Below are positions 63,843-64,000 of a DNA stretch of 64,000 bases, piece by piece. Source of the DNA: Hemicentrotus pulcherrimus (lineage: Eukaryota > Echinodermata > Echinoidea > Camarodonta > Strongylocentrotidae). The stretch's first letter is position 1. Every line of letters starts with the position of its first letter. Both the position numbers and the translations under genes were made by a program. The notes under the pieces were generated by a model. The model made no database searches and was not told where the DNA came from. It was given only the letters and a program-made list of their open reading frames with translations. The stretch is taken from positions 45,584-109,583 of the forward strand of contig BEXV01000603.1 in assembly GCA_003118195.1 (NCBI GenBank), read 5' to 3'.

Positions 63843-64000
63843 GATGAGTGGGTGGGTCTGGGAGAGGAAAAAATGTGTTGAGCAGTATGGCGTAAGGTGA
63901 ACTCGGTGCCGAGTTTTCACTTTCATTACAACACTAGAGTACATTATCAGCAACAGAGTATATTCGGAGTTGAAATCAAGTGACCAAAATCAGACAGGGA

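Larger units (their letters stand above)
56660..64000 (+). other. nAChR intron 4 (start), open to the window end
   Basis: After the GTAAGC donor no further receptor exon is recognisable. In particular I see no FPFD-type Cys-loop segment on the + strand. The stretch carries a SINE with a nested MITE, a 317-bp gap, a truncated LINE, a second LINE-like tail, paired hairpins at 60100-60234, one N at 61764, a (GATA)n run at 62588 and a (GCGT)n run at 63820. From 60240 to 64000 I see only AT-rich unassigned DNA apart from those two short repeats. Confidence 0.75.

Noticed and set aside
56660..64000. Search for nAChR exon 5 and the Cys-loop
   Set aside because: No FPFD-type segment or matching splice context was seen. 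The CTLDIW stretch near 63170 is followed by unrelated residues.
1..64000. CRISPR array, operon or phage-type defence system
   Set aside because: The DNA is intron-rich eukaryotic; no direct repeats with regular spacers and no bacterial-type genes are present.

Overview
This is an AT-rich, intron-dominated eukaryotic genomic window. It holds no bacterial or phage architecture: no operons, no rRNA genes and no CRISPR. The mix of tRNA-headed SINEs with a (TAA)n-type tail, a CR1/L2-like LINE end, many (GA)n/(CT)n microsatellites, long G/C homopolymers and small TIR elements suggests a marine invertebrate deuterostome, most likely an echinoderm. The lineage is an inference from repeat style and from the one recognisable gene.

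The only gene I can support is the 5' part of a nicotinic acetylcholine receptor (nAChR) subunit on the + strand. Three exons are visible: 30221-30372 (152 nt), 49983-50027 (45 nt) and 56550-56659 (110 nt). They encode roughly the first 100 residues of the extracellular ligand-binding domain. Sizes, phases and order match exons 2, 3 and 4 of classical nAChR genes. The 45-nt exon occurs twice (also at 50349-50393) inside a 365-bp direct repeat split by one N; this is almost certainly an assembly duplication. The Cys-loop, transmembrane and intracellular exons are not seen and should lie beyond 64000. A 31-nt candidate first exon (29023-29053) is phase-compatible but unproven.

Layout: 1-30220 is the 5' flank or a first intron, holding a 7SL/Alu-domain-like SINE (about 10684-10811, minus), three minus-strand tRNA-headed SINEs, a TTAA-flanked MITE, an 883-bp gap, tandem dimers and a 130-bp-arm foldback (28090-28417). 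30373-49982 is a 19.6-kb intron with tRNA-headed SINEs, three TIR elements (39012-39910, 45221-45723, 48153-48524), a 368-bp gap and tandem dimers. 50688-56549 is the next intron, with a composite palindromic element (50771-51150) and three SINEs. 56660-64000 begins with a SINE 21 bp past a splice donor; it carries a nested 105-bp MITE and its tail is cut by a 317-bp gap. A 5'-truncated LINE (about 57690-58293), a second probable LINE tail and gene-free DNA follow.

The main biological story is a long ion-channel gene whose introns are filled by small non-autonomous elements. These include a possible SINE/LINE partnership through a shared 3' tail, several TTAA- or TA-flanked MITEs, and a possible SRP-RNA-headed SINE. 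Element calls rest on internal comparison within this window and on recognised motifs; no database search was possible.
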